Virus record (IMG/VR): IMGVR_UViG_3300006924_000007
Location: 1 to 64,000 of that record
Length of the DNA stretch: 64,000 bases
Origin: a virus
Direction: 5' to 3' (one strand)
The stretch's first letter is position 1. Every line of letters starts with the position of its first letter. The position numbers and the translations under genes were made by a program. Shown here piece after piece: positions 14,207 through 24,309 of the stretch. The notes beneath the pieces were generated by a model that was not told the origin of the DNA, did not search any database, and saw nothing but the letters and a program-made list of their open reading frames with translations.

Positions 14207-14247
14207 ATTATAGCAGAAAACCACCCCGATTAGGAGGTGGTGTGACA
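14207..14247 (-). promoter_or_regulatory. Composite stem-loop early promoter G
   Basis: TGTCACA box at 14241-14247, hairpin CCACC/GGTGG (14221-14225 with 14236-14240) followed by TTTT on the minus strand, -10 TATAAT at 14207-14212; box to -10 is 28 bp. It drives the helicase and could also stop read-through from the fibre genes. Confidence 0.7.
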
Positions 14248-14337
14248 GTTTTACAACCGGTTTCTATAGTGTCTTAAAGCTTCCTCTTCAACCCGGACAA
14301 AGGTAGTCTATAGGGTTTTCATGATTCTGTCAAGTTA

Positions 14338-16713
14338 TTATGTTGAACTTGTTACTGCCTCCCATGCAGAACCATTCCAGAAGTTAAGTTTGTTTGTGGT
14401 TGTGTTATACATGATTGCACCTTTAGGAAGGTTGCCATAACCACTCATTAAGTTTCTCTTGGTGCTATTGAATGTGGGGATTGCAAGTGAATCATATCCA
14501 GATTGATTCTGTGTCAATGTTGCAACACCACAGAATACTGTGCCACCTGTGCTAACATTAAGTCTTCTGGATTCATTGTTATAAACGACTGAACCACCAG
14601 GAATTCCAGATTCACCAAGAAGTTTCTTGGCAGTTGCTGTTCCAAATCCAGATTGAACTGGATTTACGTTTTGATTACCACCAGCATTTGAGGTGTGAAG
14701 ATTGGCAACGATGTCTAATTCTTCATTATTAAGTGAAGGCATGATGACAAAACTGCTCATCGTGGTACTTGCCATACCAACATCAAGAACAGATCTTGCA
14801 AAGTAAGTATTGATTCCAATTCTAGTTAAATATTTTTTATCTCCTGCATCAGTTGGAACTAGTCCTTGATTAGTTGCTCCATATCCTGCCGCAACAATAG
14901 GAGCAGTGGGAACAAATAATCCACTTCCGCCAAACATGACGAAACTATTTTGCGTTTGGAAACTTCCATTTGCAAAATCAGGAACAGTTTGTCCTAATGC
15001 AGATGGAATTATTCTTGGATCAGATATAAATGAACCATCAGTACTGGTGGCAATTCCAAGTTGTGTTGCAGAAATAATTTTTCCAAAGGCATAAGAATCT
15101 CCAAAAATTGCAGACTCAAAAGCACCTGCGGGTGGGAATCCATCAACACTATCTGTGCCAATCCCTAACTTCCCACCAACAAAAGTATTTCCTAAGAATG
15201 TTCCTATGCCATTTCCAACTTGAAAATTGCGACTAACAAGAAGATCATTGAAGGTCGAAATACCACTGGTTACACTAATAACAGCACTACTAGAAATTGG
15301 TAGAGCACTACCATCACCCAGAGTAAGTTGATTAGCACCTTGTCCTACGGTAAGAATACCAGCAACTTGTCCGTAACCACTTATAAATGTATTTCCTCCG
15401 ACTTCCAGTTCTCGTGTTAATGTAATACCATGACGATTAACACCTACTTTACCATCATATGTGGTTTCAAATTTAGTATTATCGTCATATCTAACCTTGA
15501 AACTTTCTGTTGTTCCGGCACCAGATCCAGAATGGAGATTGATATTAACTCCACCAAAATCATAGTTGGAGAGACTTAGTGTTCCTGAGTTGAAACTTAA
15601 AACACCACTACTATTACCTGTTCCAACAGATTGTCCGACACTAATTCTAGAAGTATTACTGGATGTAATAACATCTATTGCTGTATTTGTTGTCTTTCTG
15701 ATTTCAATATCAGAGGCAGGAGTATCAGAACCAATACCGAGTTTATTATCAACAACCAGTGCGGTTACAGTTGCGGATGAACCAACAATATTTCCTACTG
15801 TAATAGCAGGTGTACCATCAAGTCCGAATGAAGTTGATGCAAATCCTGCTGTCTGTGCAACACCACTCAAATATCCTGTGACATTACCAGTCACATTACC
15901 CGTAACATCACCTGTAACATCACCAGTTACATCTCCAGTGAGATTACCATCAAAACTTGTTGAAGTAGTGACACCAGTAACATTTAATCCACCAGCAGTA
16001 ATTTGTGCATCATCGGTGAATGTTGCAATACCAGATACTACAATACCTGTAGAGTTTGTATCAAACTTCGCGGCATTAACTTCTCCAGTTAAATTTCCGG
16101 TAAAACTTGTAGCAGTTACGGCACCACCAACATTTAAATCATTCTTTATCTCGGCACTGGAGAAGAATGTGGAGAATCCGGATGCAAGTATGCTTGAACC
16201 AGTTATAATGCCAGTTGCTCTGAATGAACCAGCAGTTACAATACCTGTGAAGTTACCTTGTCCTGTTGAATCAATACCAACACCATAAGTTGCCGATGTT
16301 GGATCATCACCAATTTGTAATAATGATACGGGATTAGTGGTGCCTACCCCAACATTAGCTATTGTGGAGATTCCTGCGTCGGTGATGGACCATCCGGTTC
16401 TTGCAACAGCAACAACACCGGATAGTAAACTACCATCACCAATAAATTGCTGTGCCGTTACAACACCGGTTGCATTAAGACTAGTTGCATCTAATACAGT
16501 TAATGTCGATACGCCCGATATGAATACGTCCTCAGTGACAAATAAGTCCGTTGTCGATACAACACCACTGACCTTTGCAGTTCCTCTTACATCAAGAAAC
16601 TCGCCCGGAATCGATGTGCCGATTCCGACCAGACCATTTGCATCTACTATGAAGTTGTCATTATCAACTTGGACACCATTACGAAAATTAAAGGACTTCT
16701 TATAATTTGCCAT
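14338..16713 (-). CDS. Tail fibre protein
   Basis: A 791-residue fibre: an N-terminal segment (MANYKKSFNFRNGVQVDNDNF) then many short beta repeats of the types GIGT-x2-P, GVVTA and FTGIVTAGSF, with a run of GDVTGDVTGDVTGNVTGNVTG at about 250-275. Such repeats form trimeric triple-beta-helix shafts. The C-terminus has a short globular end (NFWNGSAWEAV) found on phage fibres. It follows the 1851-residue fibre gene and has its own late-type promoter fused to that gene's stop. Expected to be part of the virion, contacting the host surface. Confidence 0.75.
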   Translation of the reverse strand: MANYKKSFNFRNGVQVDNDNFIVDANGLVGIGTSIPGEFLDVRGTAKVSGVVSTTDLFVTEDVFISGVSTLTVLDATSLNATGVVTAQQFIGDGSLLSGVVAVARTGWSITDAGISTIANVGVGTTNPVSLLQIGDDPTSATYGVGIDSTGQGNFTGIVTAGSFRATGIITGSSILASGFSTFFSSAEIKNDLNVGGAVTATSFTGNLTGEVNAAKFDTNSTGIVVSGIATFTDDAQITAGGLNVTGVTTSTSFDGNLTGDVTGDVTGDVTGNVTGNVTGYLSGVAQTAGFASTSFGLDGTPAITVGNIVGSSATVTALVVDNKLGIGSDTPASDIEIRKTTNTAIDVITSSNTSRISVGQSVGTGNSSGVLSFNSGTLSLSNYDFGGVNINLHSGSGAGTTESFKVRYDDNTKFETTYDGKVGVNRHGITLTRELEVGGNTFISGYGQVAGILTVGQGANQLTLGDGSALPISSSAVISVTSGISTFNDLLVSRNFQVGNGIGTFLGNTFVGGKLGIGTDSVDGFPPAGAFESAIFGDSYAFGKIISATQLGIATSTDGSFISDPRIIPSALGQTVPDFANGSFQTQNSFVMFGGSGLFVPTAPIVAAGYGATNQGLVPTDAGDKKYLTRIGINTYFARSVLDVGMASTTMSSFVIMPSLNNEELDIVANLHTSNAGGNQNVNPVQSGFGTATAKKLLGESGIPGGSVVYNNESRRLNVSTGGTVFCGVATLTQNQSGYDSLAIPTFNSTKRNLMSGYGNLPKGAIMYNTTTNKLNFWNGSAWEAVTSST

Positions 16714-16745
16714 CTACTTTAGAATACTTTAGGATCTCCATCTAG

Positions 16746-19700
16746 TTATTTATCTGATAATTTTTGCTCTAGAATTTCAACCTTAGATGATAGTTCCTTA
16801 ACTGCTTCAATAAGTAGTGCAGTGAGTTTGTCGTATTTGACTGCCATGTAACCAGTTTCTCTCATAACTGTGAGTCCAGGAAGTCCAAGAGCAGCAATTT
16901 CTTGTGCGATGACACCCGTATCTTCACCTTCATGAACACCACCTTCAATCCAGGTAAATGTATTACCACTAATTGAGAGCACCTTGGCAAGAGGTTGTTC
17001 AATTGGTGTGATGTTCTCCTTCAATCTTTCATCAGAAGAGAAGAATGCAGTAATATCATCGGTGACCTGAAGTTCTCCAGTAATTTTGACACCATCACTA
17101 ATAGTTTCAAGTTTCTTGGCATTATTGTGGTAAAGTTCTACTGCACCATTGCCAATAACTTTAATGCCGTCTTCACCGCCTTGAGGTTGAATGAATACAT
17201 CATCCGCACCTCTTAAGTAAAGATCATTATTGTTTTGAGAGTCAATGTATAAATCTCCAACACCATTCGCCTCGATTAACGAGTTAGTCCCATCATGATA
17301 AAGTTGCAAATCATGATTTGTTCCAAGTCTTAATCTATCATCATCAAGTAGATTTACATTGGCTCGGAATGTGGAAATACCGGTTACATTTAACTCACCA
17401 TCAACACTCAAATCAGCATTAACAGCAATCCTATTAGTGGCAGCATCAATTTTTAAATCGCCCGTGCTCGTATCAAGTGTATTATCATCGGTAATTGCAA
17501 TCTGAATATTGCCGAAAGTAGCACCTGCACCAGTGATATTATTATCAAAACTTGTATTGCCATCAACATTTAAGTCTCCGCCAACATTTAAGTTTTTACT
17601 AATACCAGCACCACCATCAACGATAAGTGCTCCGGTAGTTTTAGTTGTTGATTGTGTTGTGTTTGCAATCTTGACTGGACCTTTTGCCGTTAAATTATCT
17701 TTAAAGGTGACTTCTCCATTAAGAGTAACTGGACCATCAAATTGTGAAAGAATCTGTCCCGAATCTCCACCCTCAACTACAAGATTATTTTTGACGATAA
17801 CTTCATCAAAAACTACACTGAGACTAGATGGATCTTCACCAGTAACTGTTGAAACTGGGATGTCATAAGTTTTTTCTTCGCCTGTTGAAGATGATGTTCT
17901 TCTATTTCCAATGTAAAAATCACCCTTGTTATTCATACCCGTATAAACAACAATACCACCCCTTCTTTCCTGCGCCTGAGAGAGGAATTCTTCGGTCTCT
18001 GAGAGTGTTCTGTCCTGAACTTGTGGAAGACCCGTTGAGTAGTTGCCTGGACCATATCCAAGATATTCAAATGTATGACCGGATGCACGAATGATAGATG
18101 GTCTGCGGAATTCAACTGCAATTGGATCTACTTTATTCAGTAAAGAACCAGAATCATGAGTAGAGATTCCTGTGCCTAATGCTCCTCGTGCCACAGTTAT
18201 TTCATTGCTACTAGTACCAGTGATGGTGTCAGTTACAACTCTCATAATCTCTTCATCAACCTGAAGATATGAACCGAGAGGGAATCTCTTAGTGGTTGCA
18301 ATACCAGAATAAGGTGAAGATACTTGTAACTTAGTATCGCCATTGAATCCACCGAGTGTTAGAGACTCGGTGTCAAATAGAGAGACGCCACGAGCATCAA
18401 TGTTCTCTTCAGTCGGATCGGATATGCCATCATTTGATGACATGCCATGCTTGAGAACATACTGTGCCGATAGACTTGAATTGGTGGTGGCAGTAAATGT
18501 ATTGACACCAACTCTAGATTTAACCAGATAATCTCCAAGATTATTATTGCCACTATCAAGAACTCTGAACCTGCTTCCTGCAACTAATCCGTGAGGAGTG
18601 GAGCAGTTAAATTGTTGAACTCCTGTGGTAGAGTTATATGAATTGGATGAAACTTTTCCTGTTGGAGCAACAATATAAACATATTGCCCAGGAATACTTT
18701 CAGGGTCTCCTGCTGTTTTTGCAATAGAAACTTTATCTTTGGCTGGAATACCAGAAGTTCTATAAAGACCAAATGCAGTTGTTCCGATACCAGTAACCTG
18801 AACAACGGCACCATCAGTTGTAGAAAGACCACTAGCAGATAATCCTCTTTGAGCAACGGTGATTGTTGCATCAGCAGATCCACCAATTACTAAGGTGTCA
18901 AAGAATAATGTGGCACCAGATTGATAACCAGAACCGGGTGATTGAATATCCATGCTGACAACAGCACCACCAGATACACCGACGATGGCAGTGGCACCAT
19001 TCCAACTAGATAGTTCAACCTCATTAAAGAGTTTTACGTTATAGTGTGTTCCATTTGTATGACCAGAACCACCAGTAATCGCACCTTCATGAGTCACAAT
19101 TCCCGATAAACCATGATTTCTAGTGAATGTTAGTGTGGCAATACCTGCAACAACACTCAAATCTGATTCGGCAGATACTTCTAGATGCTTTCTGAACTTC
19201 TTATTGAACGAGTCAGTAGATTCTTTTGTGATACTTTTCTTGAGATCATTAGTTTGGACTTCTCCAAGTGGTTCTCTCAGTGCAAACGACTTAGCAGATT
19301 GTGGATTATCATTGACATTATCTCTATCTAACTGAGGGTAGAGGTCAACAACATTTTGATTATATTCATAATTTGTAAATTCTGTAGGAACACTAAGGTT
19401 TGCATTTAGTGCATACAGATGATAGATTCCATCCTGAACATCTTGAATATAGTCAGTAATGATTTCATTTCTATAAACGAAAAGTTTATTCTGTAAATCA
19501 TTTACCTCATATCTTGGTAGAGATGTTGTTCTATTGGTTAAATCATTCGTCAATGCAGGTCCAAGAGATGCACCTGTTTCATAGGTGAACTCCATATCAT
19601 TAGGAATTGATACGACGGTAAATGTTCCGTTGTATCCACTATTAGCAGTGCCAACAGTATTGGATGTATCTTGTATATTCTTGGTAATGATTACATCACC

Positions 19701-22301
19701 AACAGATACGTTATGTGGTAATTCAGATCTAACAGTTACTGTTCCGCCAGAGAATGTGCAACTACCAATGAATCTTGAATTTTTGTTGAAATCGTAATCA
19801 TCTATTGTAATGGACGAGAGAGATGCATCGGCATCAGTTCTTAATCCAGTTGTGCTAGATTCTTGAAGAATGAATCCACTTTCTGGATTCTTTCCATTAG
19901 AAACTTCTTTTGGAATTACAACTCTAAGTTTGTAAATCTTTTCATCAAGACTTCTAGTATCTGATGTTCTCTTTAAGAATGAAACTTCCGTTCTTGTATC
20001 TAAACCATTGTTAGTTTGAACACCAACTTGAGTCAGAGCATTGTAAATGTCACTGCCTGCATTGGTGTTAATATACCACTGCTTAACCCCTACGGTAGAG
20101 TCATACTGAACTGGATGACCAATATCTCCTGCATCTTTATCAGATACTCTACTCAAAATTACAAGGTTTGTTCCACCATAAACGGTAATTGGAGTTCCGT
20201 TAATAGATGCTGCAAATGAAGATGCAACCTTAATTTTATTATTATCTCCACTATCAATTACATAGTAAGTTCTTTCTGGAGTAAGGTTTTCTGGTAAGTC
20301 GGCATCATCACTCTTGATGATAATTTTCTCGCCAGTTGATAAATTATGAGCACCAATGGTAAACTCATTTGATGTTGGACCTGATACTACTCTATATTCT
20401 TTAACACTACTTGTTTCCTCATCACTCATCAAAATGTTTGCTTCACTTATACCATAACCTGTGACGGCACTGAAGTCTACACTTAATACATCTCCTACTT
20501 TTGCACCAACTCTAAAACCTTGAGTGAGAATTGATGGTTTGATGTCTGCTTCTGTGAAACCAAAGAGATATAGTCTTTTGTTATTTGCAACAGAAGTTGT
20601 GACACCAACGTCAATTGTTTGCCAGTCAATATTTTCTTCTAAACTCGTAATTGCTCTAGGAGCAATGATATTAGTGACGAATCCTTTATTGTCTTTTGCA
20701 AATGCATCTTTCTTAAATCCTGCGGATATAAGAGCTAGTTGTCCAAAGTTTGAGTTTGAGTTGGTAATAGATGCATCACCACCAGTATCGGCAAAGAAGT
20801 GCTGGTTAAATCCGATAGCAAAGACAGAAACAATCTGGAGGATTGCATCATTTACCATTGAAATATGTGCGGTCTCCCAGTCTTTTCTATAGACGGCACC
20901 TGAATCTAAATGATAAACAGTGCTGGCATTAGTGGATGATGATTGCGTAGATAATGCGGATCCAGTTACTTTACCAACACCAATACCTTCATATGTTCTA
21001 TTTGACTTGTTATACTTTACAAAGGCACGATCATCTTTTTGAAGACTGACTCCAGTGAATTGAGCCACAACCATTGAACGGAAACCGGATGCCTTAGAAC
21101 CATCGGCTTTCATTCCGTTCATGCCAAAAACAGAACGCAGAGAGATATTAAAGATGTATGGTGATGCACCAGTTACAGTATCAGTTTCAATCGTTACAGT
21201 GGCACTTGATGTATTACCAGGTGTCTCTAGATTCTTTCTAAAATCTGGAAGTAAATATGTGAATACTTTTGGATTATCTGTAGAAACACTCTGAACTTTC
21301 GTTGAAATATTATAATCGTCGGGAACAACTCCTTTAATTTTTATTGGAGTTCCTGCTTGCAATTCATGATCGGTTGCCGTGGTTACAGTAACTACACTCG
21401 TAGGAGTTCCACCCGAACCAGATACAATGGCACTAATCTCTAGTGGGTCAGATGCAAAAGCACCAACAATTTCCCATTCCGGTCTTTGCTTCTCAAATCC
21501 TTGTGGGTTGGCAGGATATTTTTGGTCAATAATTCTACCCGATGCCTGATTATATGCATTACCAAGTTTTGCATAATACATGTCAAGGTCAGTGAGATCA
21601 TAACCACTGACATTATTAACACCATCGGCATACTCAAAACAAGTAAGTTTGTGGTGTGAGAATGTTGGTTTAGACCTATTATCTACTGAGAAATCAACGG
21701 GGTCGGTATATACTACACCTGCATCATCTCCATCAAAGAAGGAGAACTGCCAAAAATAACATGTGCCAGTAATTCTAAAGATTGCCGAATCAGCAACTGC
21801 TAAATCTGTAGGATTGGGAACATATTTTGGACGAACTTTGGTCTTTCTTAAGTCAAGACCAACAACGGATGTTCCTCTGGGGATAATAATACCACCATTG
21901 ACACTATTGAACTTATAAAGAATATTATCTTCTTGGTTAATATCAAAATTAGAATCAAGTTGTAAATTTAAAGTATCCGATGCCGCAGTTTCTCCACCAC
22001 CAGGAGAAATTACTTTTGCAGTTCCGCCATCATTTTTTACTGCAAATCCAGGTCTATTATCAACTTCATGAATTCCGGGCATGAGAAGAATAGTGGTCTT
22101 CTCTACCAAATCATTACTATTTCCTTGCACATAAGAAAATCTTGCCGACTCTAAGAGTGCTCTCTGAAGAGTTTTGAATGGTTGAGCAAGGGAATTGCCC
22201 TGGTTATTAATACTATCAGTTGCATCCAAATCCGATGGACTTACATATAAGATTCGACCTTCAGTATTCTTGATAAAATTATCTAGTTTATTCAGAGGCA
22301 T
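16746..22301 (-). CDS. Giant tail fibre with S74 chaperone domain
   Basis: An 1851-residue structural protein. The N-terminal part (GRILYVSPSDLDATD...QPFKTLQRALLESARFSYVQG, about 15-60) looks like a pectate-lyase/beta-helix fibre module; the middle is long beta-repeat sequence; the last 97 residues (SSDERLKENI at about 1755, GVIAQEI, VKYDKLTALLIEAVKEL) are an intramolecular chaperone of the peptidase S74 type that trimerises the fibre and then cuts itself off. It is by far the largest gene in the window and is read from a CTAAATA element at 22336-22342. Confidence 0.85.
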   Translation of the reverse strand: MPLNKLDNFIKNTEGRILYVSPSDLDATDSINNQGNSLAQPFKTLQRALLESARFSYVQGNSNDLVEKTTILLMPGIHEVDNRPGFAVKNDGGTAKVISPGGGETAASDTLNLQLDSNFDINQEDNILYKFNSVNGGIIIPRGTSVVGLDLRKTKVRPKYVPNPTDLAVADSAIFRITGTCYFWQFSFFDGDDAGVVYTDPVDFSVDNRSKPTFSHHKLTCFEYADGVNNVSGYDLTDLDMYYAKLGNAYNQASGRIIDQKYPANPQGFEKQRPEWEIVGAFASDPLEISAIVSGSGGTPTSVVTVTTATDHELQAGTPIKIKGVVPDDYNISTKVQSVSTDNPKVFTYLLPDFRKNLETPGNTSSATVTIETDTVTGASPYIFNISLRSVFGMNGMKADGSKASGFRSMVVAQFTGVSLQKDDRAFVKYNKSNRTYEGIGVGKVTGSALSTQSSSTNASTVYHLDSGAVYRKDWETAHISMVNDAILQIVSVFAIGFNQHFFADTGGDASITNSNSNFGQLALISAGFKKDAFAKDNKGFVTNIIAPRAITSLEENIDWQTIDVGVTTSVANNKRLYLFGFTEADIKPSILTQGFRVGAKVGDVLSVDFSAVTGYGISEANILMSDEETSSVKEYRVVSGPTSNEFTIGAHNLSTGEKIIIKSDDADLPENLTPERTYYVIDSGDNNKIKVASSFAASINGTPITVYGGTNLVILSRVSDKDAGDIGHPVQYDSTVGVKQWYINTNAGSDIYNALTQVGVQTNNGLDTRTEVSFLKRTSDTRSLDEKIYKLRVVIPKEVSNGKNPESGFILQESSTTGLRTDADASLSSITIDDYDFNKNSRFIGSCTFSGGTVTVRSELPHNVSVGDVIITKNIQDTSNTVGTANSGYNGTFTVVSIPNDMEFTYETGASLGPALTNDLTNRTTSLPRYEVNDLQNKLFVYRNEIITDYIQDVQDGIYHLYALNANLSVPTEFTNYEYNQNVVDLYPQLDRDNVNDNPQSAKSFALREPLGEVQTNDLKKSITKESTDSFNKKFRKHLEVSAESDLSVVAGIATLTFTRNHGLSGIVTHEGAITGGSGHTNGTHYNVKLFNEVELSSWNGATAIVGVSGGAVVSMDIQSPGSGYQSGATLFFDTLVIGGSADATITVAQRGLSASGLSTTDGAVVQVTGIGTTAFGLYRTSGIPAKDKVSIAKTAGDPESIPGQYVYIVAPTGKVSSNSYNSTTGVQQFNCSTPHGLVAGSRFRVLDSGNNNLGDYLVKSRVGVNTFTATTNSSLSAQYVLKHGMSSNDGISDPTEENIDARGVSLFDTESLTLGGFNGDTKLQVSSPYSGIATTKRFPLGSYLQVDEEIMRVVTDTITGTSSNEITVARGALGTGISTHDSGSLLNKVDPIAVEFRRPSIIRASGHTFEYLGYGPGNYSTGLPQVQDRTLSETEEFLSQAQERRGGIVVYTGMNNKGDFYIGNRRTSSSTGEEKTYDIPVSTVTGEDPSSLSVVFDEVIVKNNLVVEGGDSGQILSQFDGPVTLNGEVTFKDNLTAKGPVKIANTTQSTTKTTGALIVDGGAGISKNLNVGGDLNVDGNTSFDNNITGAGATFGNIQIAITDDNTLDTSTGDLKIDAATNRIAVNADLSVDGELNVTGISTFRANVNLLDDDRLRLGTNHDLQLYHDGTNSLIEANGVGDLYIDSQNNNDLYLRGADDVFIQPQGGEDGIKVIGNGAVELYHNNAKKLETISDGVKITGELQVTDDITAFFSSDERLKENITPIEQPLAKVLSISGNTFTWIEGGVHEGEDTGVIAQEIAALGLPGLTVMRETGYMAVKYDKLTALLIEAVKELSSKVEILEQKLSDK
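16747..16754 (-). promoter_or_regulatory. Late promoter fused to a stop codon
   Basis: GATAAATA on the minus strand overlaps the last codons and TAA stop of the 1851-residue fibre gene and precedes the 791-residue fibre gene by about 34 bases. Confidence 0.6.
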
Positions 22302-22335
22302 GGGATTATTTTACTGCTGAAATATTTCTATATTC

Positions 22336-22342
22336 TATTTAG
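22336..22342 (-). promoter_or_regulatory. Late promoter fused to a stop codon
   Basis: CTAAATA on the minus strand contains the TAA stop of the 72-residue gene and lies about 35 bases before the giant fibre gene. Confidence 0.55.
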
Positions 22343-22557
22343 TTACCTTTATTAATTGATTTTTTTCTTTTACGCACTAAAGGTTTAGCATACAACACCA
22401 TTTCTGAATCAATATGTTTTTCAATAATTTTTAGAACGTTCATAAACTCGTTTATGGTCTCGCATTCTACTAGTCTTGTGTCGCCTTCATTACCGAGCAC
22501 AATGACAGTTCTTTTGCAAACATCAATTAAAATGTTGCTAACATTTTCAGTTCCCAT
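22339..22557 (-). CDS. 72-residue conserved hypothetical
   Basis: MGTENVSNILIDVCKRTVIVLGNEGDTR... is a small alpha/beta protein with a basic tail (VRKRKKSINKGN). It lies between virion structural genes in the late operon, so it may be a minor virion or assembly protein. No family recognised. Confidence 0.6.
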   Translation of the reverse strand: MGTENVSNILIDVCKRTVIVLGNEGDTRLVECETINEFMNVLKIIEKHIDSEMVLYAKPLVRKRKKSINKGN

Positions 22558-22579
22558 ATGAATACATCCATATCTGGCA

Positions 22580-23503
22580 TTATATAGCTGTTGATAGTCC
22601 AGTTATTGCAGCTATTGTATCTGATTCGGAAGTTGCTCTTGCTTCAACCTCAAGTTTAGTATTTTTACATCCCCAATTTTGTAGTTCTTTTTCAGATTTT
22701 TTATTCTTGACAGTATTAAGATCGTCTCTAAGTGCTCCTATTCCATTTCTAAGTACATTAATATCGGTATACAAGGAATCGATTTCAGTTTTTATTTGAG
22801 CACATGTTTTCGAACCACTAATGGGTATTCCGGTTCCAGATAAATCAAGTCTGCCACTTGTTGAAATAACTGGTCCACTTCCATCCGTTTTGAGTCCGGT
22901 CACAGATCCGGCACTATTTTTATAAATGAAAGGTTCTGCAACATTCTCGTATCCAAATCCTGCATATTGTGATGTTGATTCATTCAATGCTATTGTAGTG
23001 TCAGGTTCAAATGGATTTTGTGCTCCATAATCAACATCAGGACCTGCCATTTTGGTGTATATTTTGATAGTTTCTGTATCTTCATTTATTTCAAATAGTG
23101 TAAGACCAATACCTGCCGACGAATTGCAAAAATTGAGTGGACTATCTACTGTTCCGGTTGAAATTCCTGCTGTGAGTGATAGAGTAACTATTTCCCTTTT
23201 CTTAGCATCAATCTGAGTTAAAATACCAATAATTTTATTATCTACATCTGCACAAAATTCTTGCAATACTTTTGCTTCCTCTTCAATTTCTGCCTCTCTT
23301 ACACCAATCACTCCACCATCTTTTAATCCACTATCAACAATTTCTTTATTTTGACTCCAAGTTCCATCAGAGTTTTCTGTGACAGTTATTTTTTCTATTT
23401 TCTCGGGAGCAGTATATTCTGATTGATTTTCATATACACCTTTTAATTGATCCTGGTCCCTGTTTACGACTTCAAGAGCCCTGTTTGTTAAATTTTCATT
23501 CAT
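22580..23503 (-). CDS. Virion structural protein, unknown
   Basis: A 307-residue protein with a helical N-terminal half and a C-terminal coiled coil (about 245-290, IDSLYTDINVLRNGIGALRDDLNTVKNKKSEKELQN) around a beta-rich centre. The start overlaps the previous gene (ATGA). Position between hub/spike and fibre genes suggests a baseplate or fibre-attachment part. Confidence 0.6.
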   Translation of the reverse strand: MNENLTNRALEVVNRDQDQLKGVYENQSEYTAPEKIEKITVTENSDGTWSQNKEIVDSGLKDGGVIGVREAEIEEEAKVLQEFCADVDNKIIGILTQIDAKKREIVTLSLTAGISTGTVDSPLNFCNSSAGIGLTLFEINEDTETIKIYTKMAGPDVDYGAQNPFEPDTTIALNESTSQYAGFGYENVAEPFIYKNSAGSVTGLKTDGSGPVISTSGRLDLSGTGIPISGSKTCAQIKTEIDSLYTDINVLRNGIGALRDDLNTVKNKKSEKELQNWGCKNTKLEVEARATSESDTIAAITGLSTAI

Positions 23504-24300
23504 GATTCTAATTCAGTAATTCTAGTTTTCAATTCTTCAATTTGTTCTTGTTGCTCTTTGACTGCTCCAATTAATACGGCAGTAAGTTTCTCGTAGTTGA
23601 CACTTTTCCATTTTTCGTCATAAATTTTTTCTTCTCTTACAACTTCAGGAATGATGTCTTCAATCTCTTGTGCTATTAATCCAATCTGTCTTCCCTCTTT
23701 ATGATTTTTGACAAATGACGAGGGAAGAATATCCTTTCTCCATTCATAATATACTGGGTTTAATTGTAGCACCTTTGTCAAGGATGTAGAATTGGGAATG
23801 GATTCAATTTTCTTTTTTAATCTTGAATCGGAGTGAGTATGGAGTGTATTAAGAGTGAGTCCATTATATGCCCAGTGTCCTAATAAATCTCCTGCCAGAG
23901 CTATATGTGTTTCTTTCGGTGCCACAGAAGTATCTGCCGGAGCTACAGTTACTTCTTTTCCGGTTACTTTATTAAAGAATGCACTATATCTTGCCGCGAT
24001 TGCACCTAGTGATATATCAGAACCAACCTTTACATCTACACCGAGTATATTTCTCACCCCTACTTCAGCACCAAGACCCAAAAAGTTCCATGATAATGGA
24101 GTGGGAATAGGACCAACAGAAGGTGCAGTAACTAATGATGCACTATAAGGAATTGCACTAGATCCCTGTCCAAAGTGTCCCTTATATGCCGATAGAACAC
24201 CTCCACCGGGTTCGGTAAGCATTTTTGGAAACGCAAGACCACCACCGGTAAACGAATTAAAAACATCTATATGGTTTGCTTCCAAATAATCAAATGCCAT
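23500..24300 (-). CDS. Tail protein with S74 chaperone domain
   Basis: A 266-residue protein whose last 110 residues (SDSRLKKKIESIPN from about 157, IGLIAQEIEDIIPEV, KLTAVLIGAVKEQ) match the peptidase S74 self-cleaving trimerisation domain. The remaining 156 residues would be the mature part, unusually short for an S74 substrate, so it is likely a small trimeric spike or fibre tip. It is a second, independent S74 protein next to the giant fibre. Confidence 0.75.
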   Translation of the reverse strand: MAFDYLEANHIDVFNSFTGGGLAFPKMLTEPGGGVLSAYKGHFGQGSSAIPYSASLVTAPSVGPIPTPLSWNFLGLGAEVGVRNILGVDVKVGSDISLGAIAARYSAFFNKVTGKEVTVAPADTSVAPKETHIALAGDLLGHWAYNGLTLNTLHTHSDSRLKKKIESIPNSTSLTKVLQLNPVYYEWRKDILPSSFVKNHKEGRQIGLIAQEIEDIIPEVVREEKIYDEKWKSVNYEKLTAVLIGAVKEQQEQIEELKTRITELES

Positions 24301-24309
24301 TTCTACTCC

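Noticed and set aside
6138-14247. Box as a CRP or NtcA site
   Set aside because: The TGTCACA box has no matching second half-site (TGTGA-N6 or GTA-N8-TAC), so neither regulator is supported.
15566-16288. 240-residue plus-strand ORF
   Set aside because: It is the antisense shadow of the repetitive fibre gene; its threonine/valine/proline content mirrors the fibre's codons and there is no start signal.
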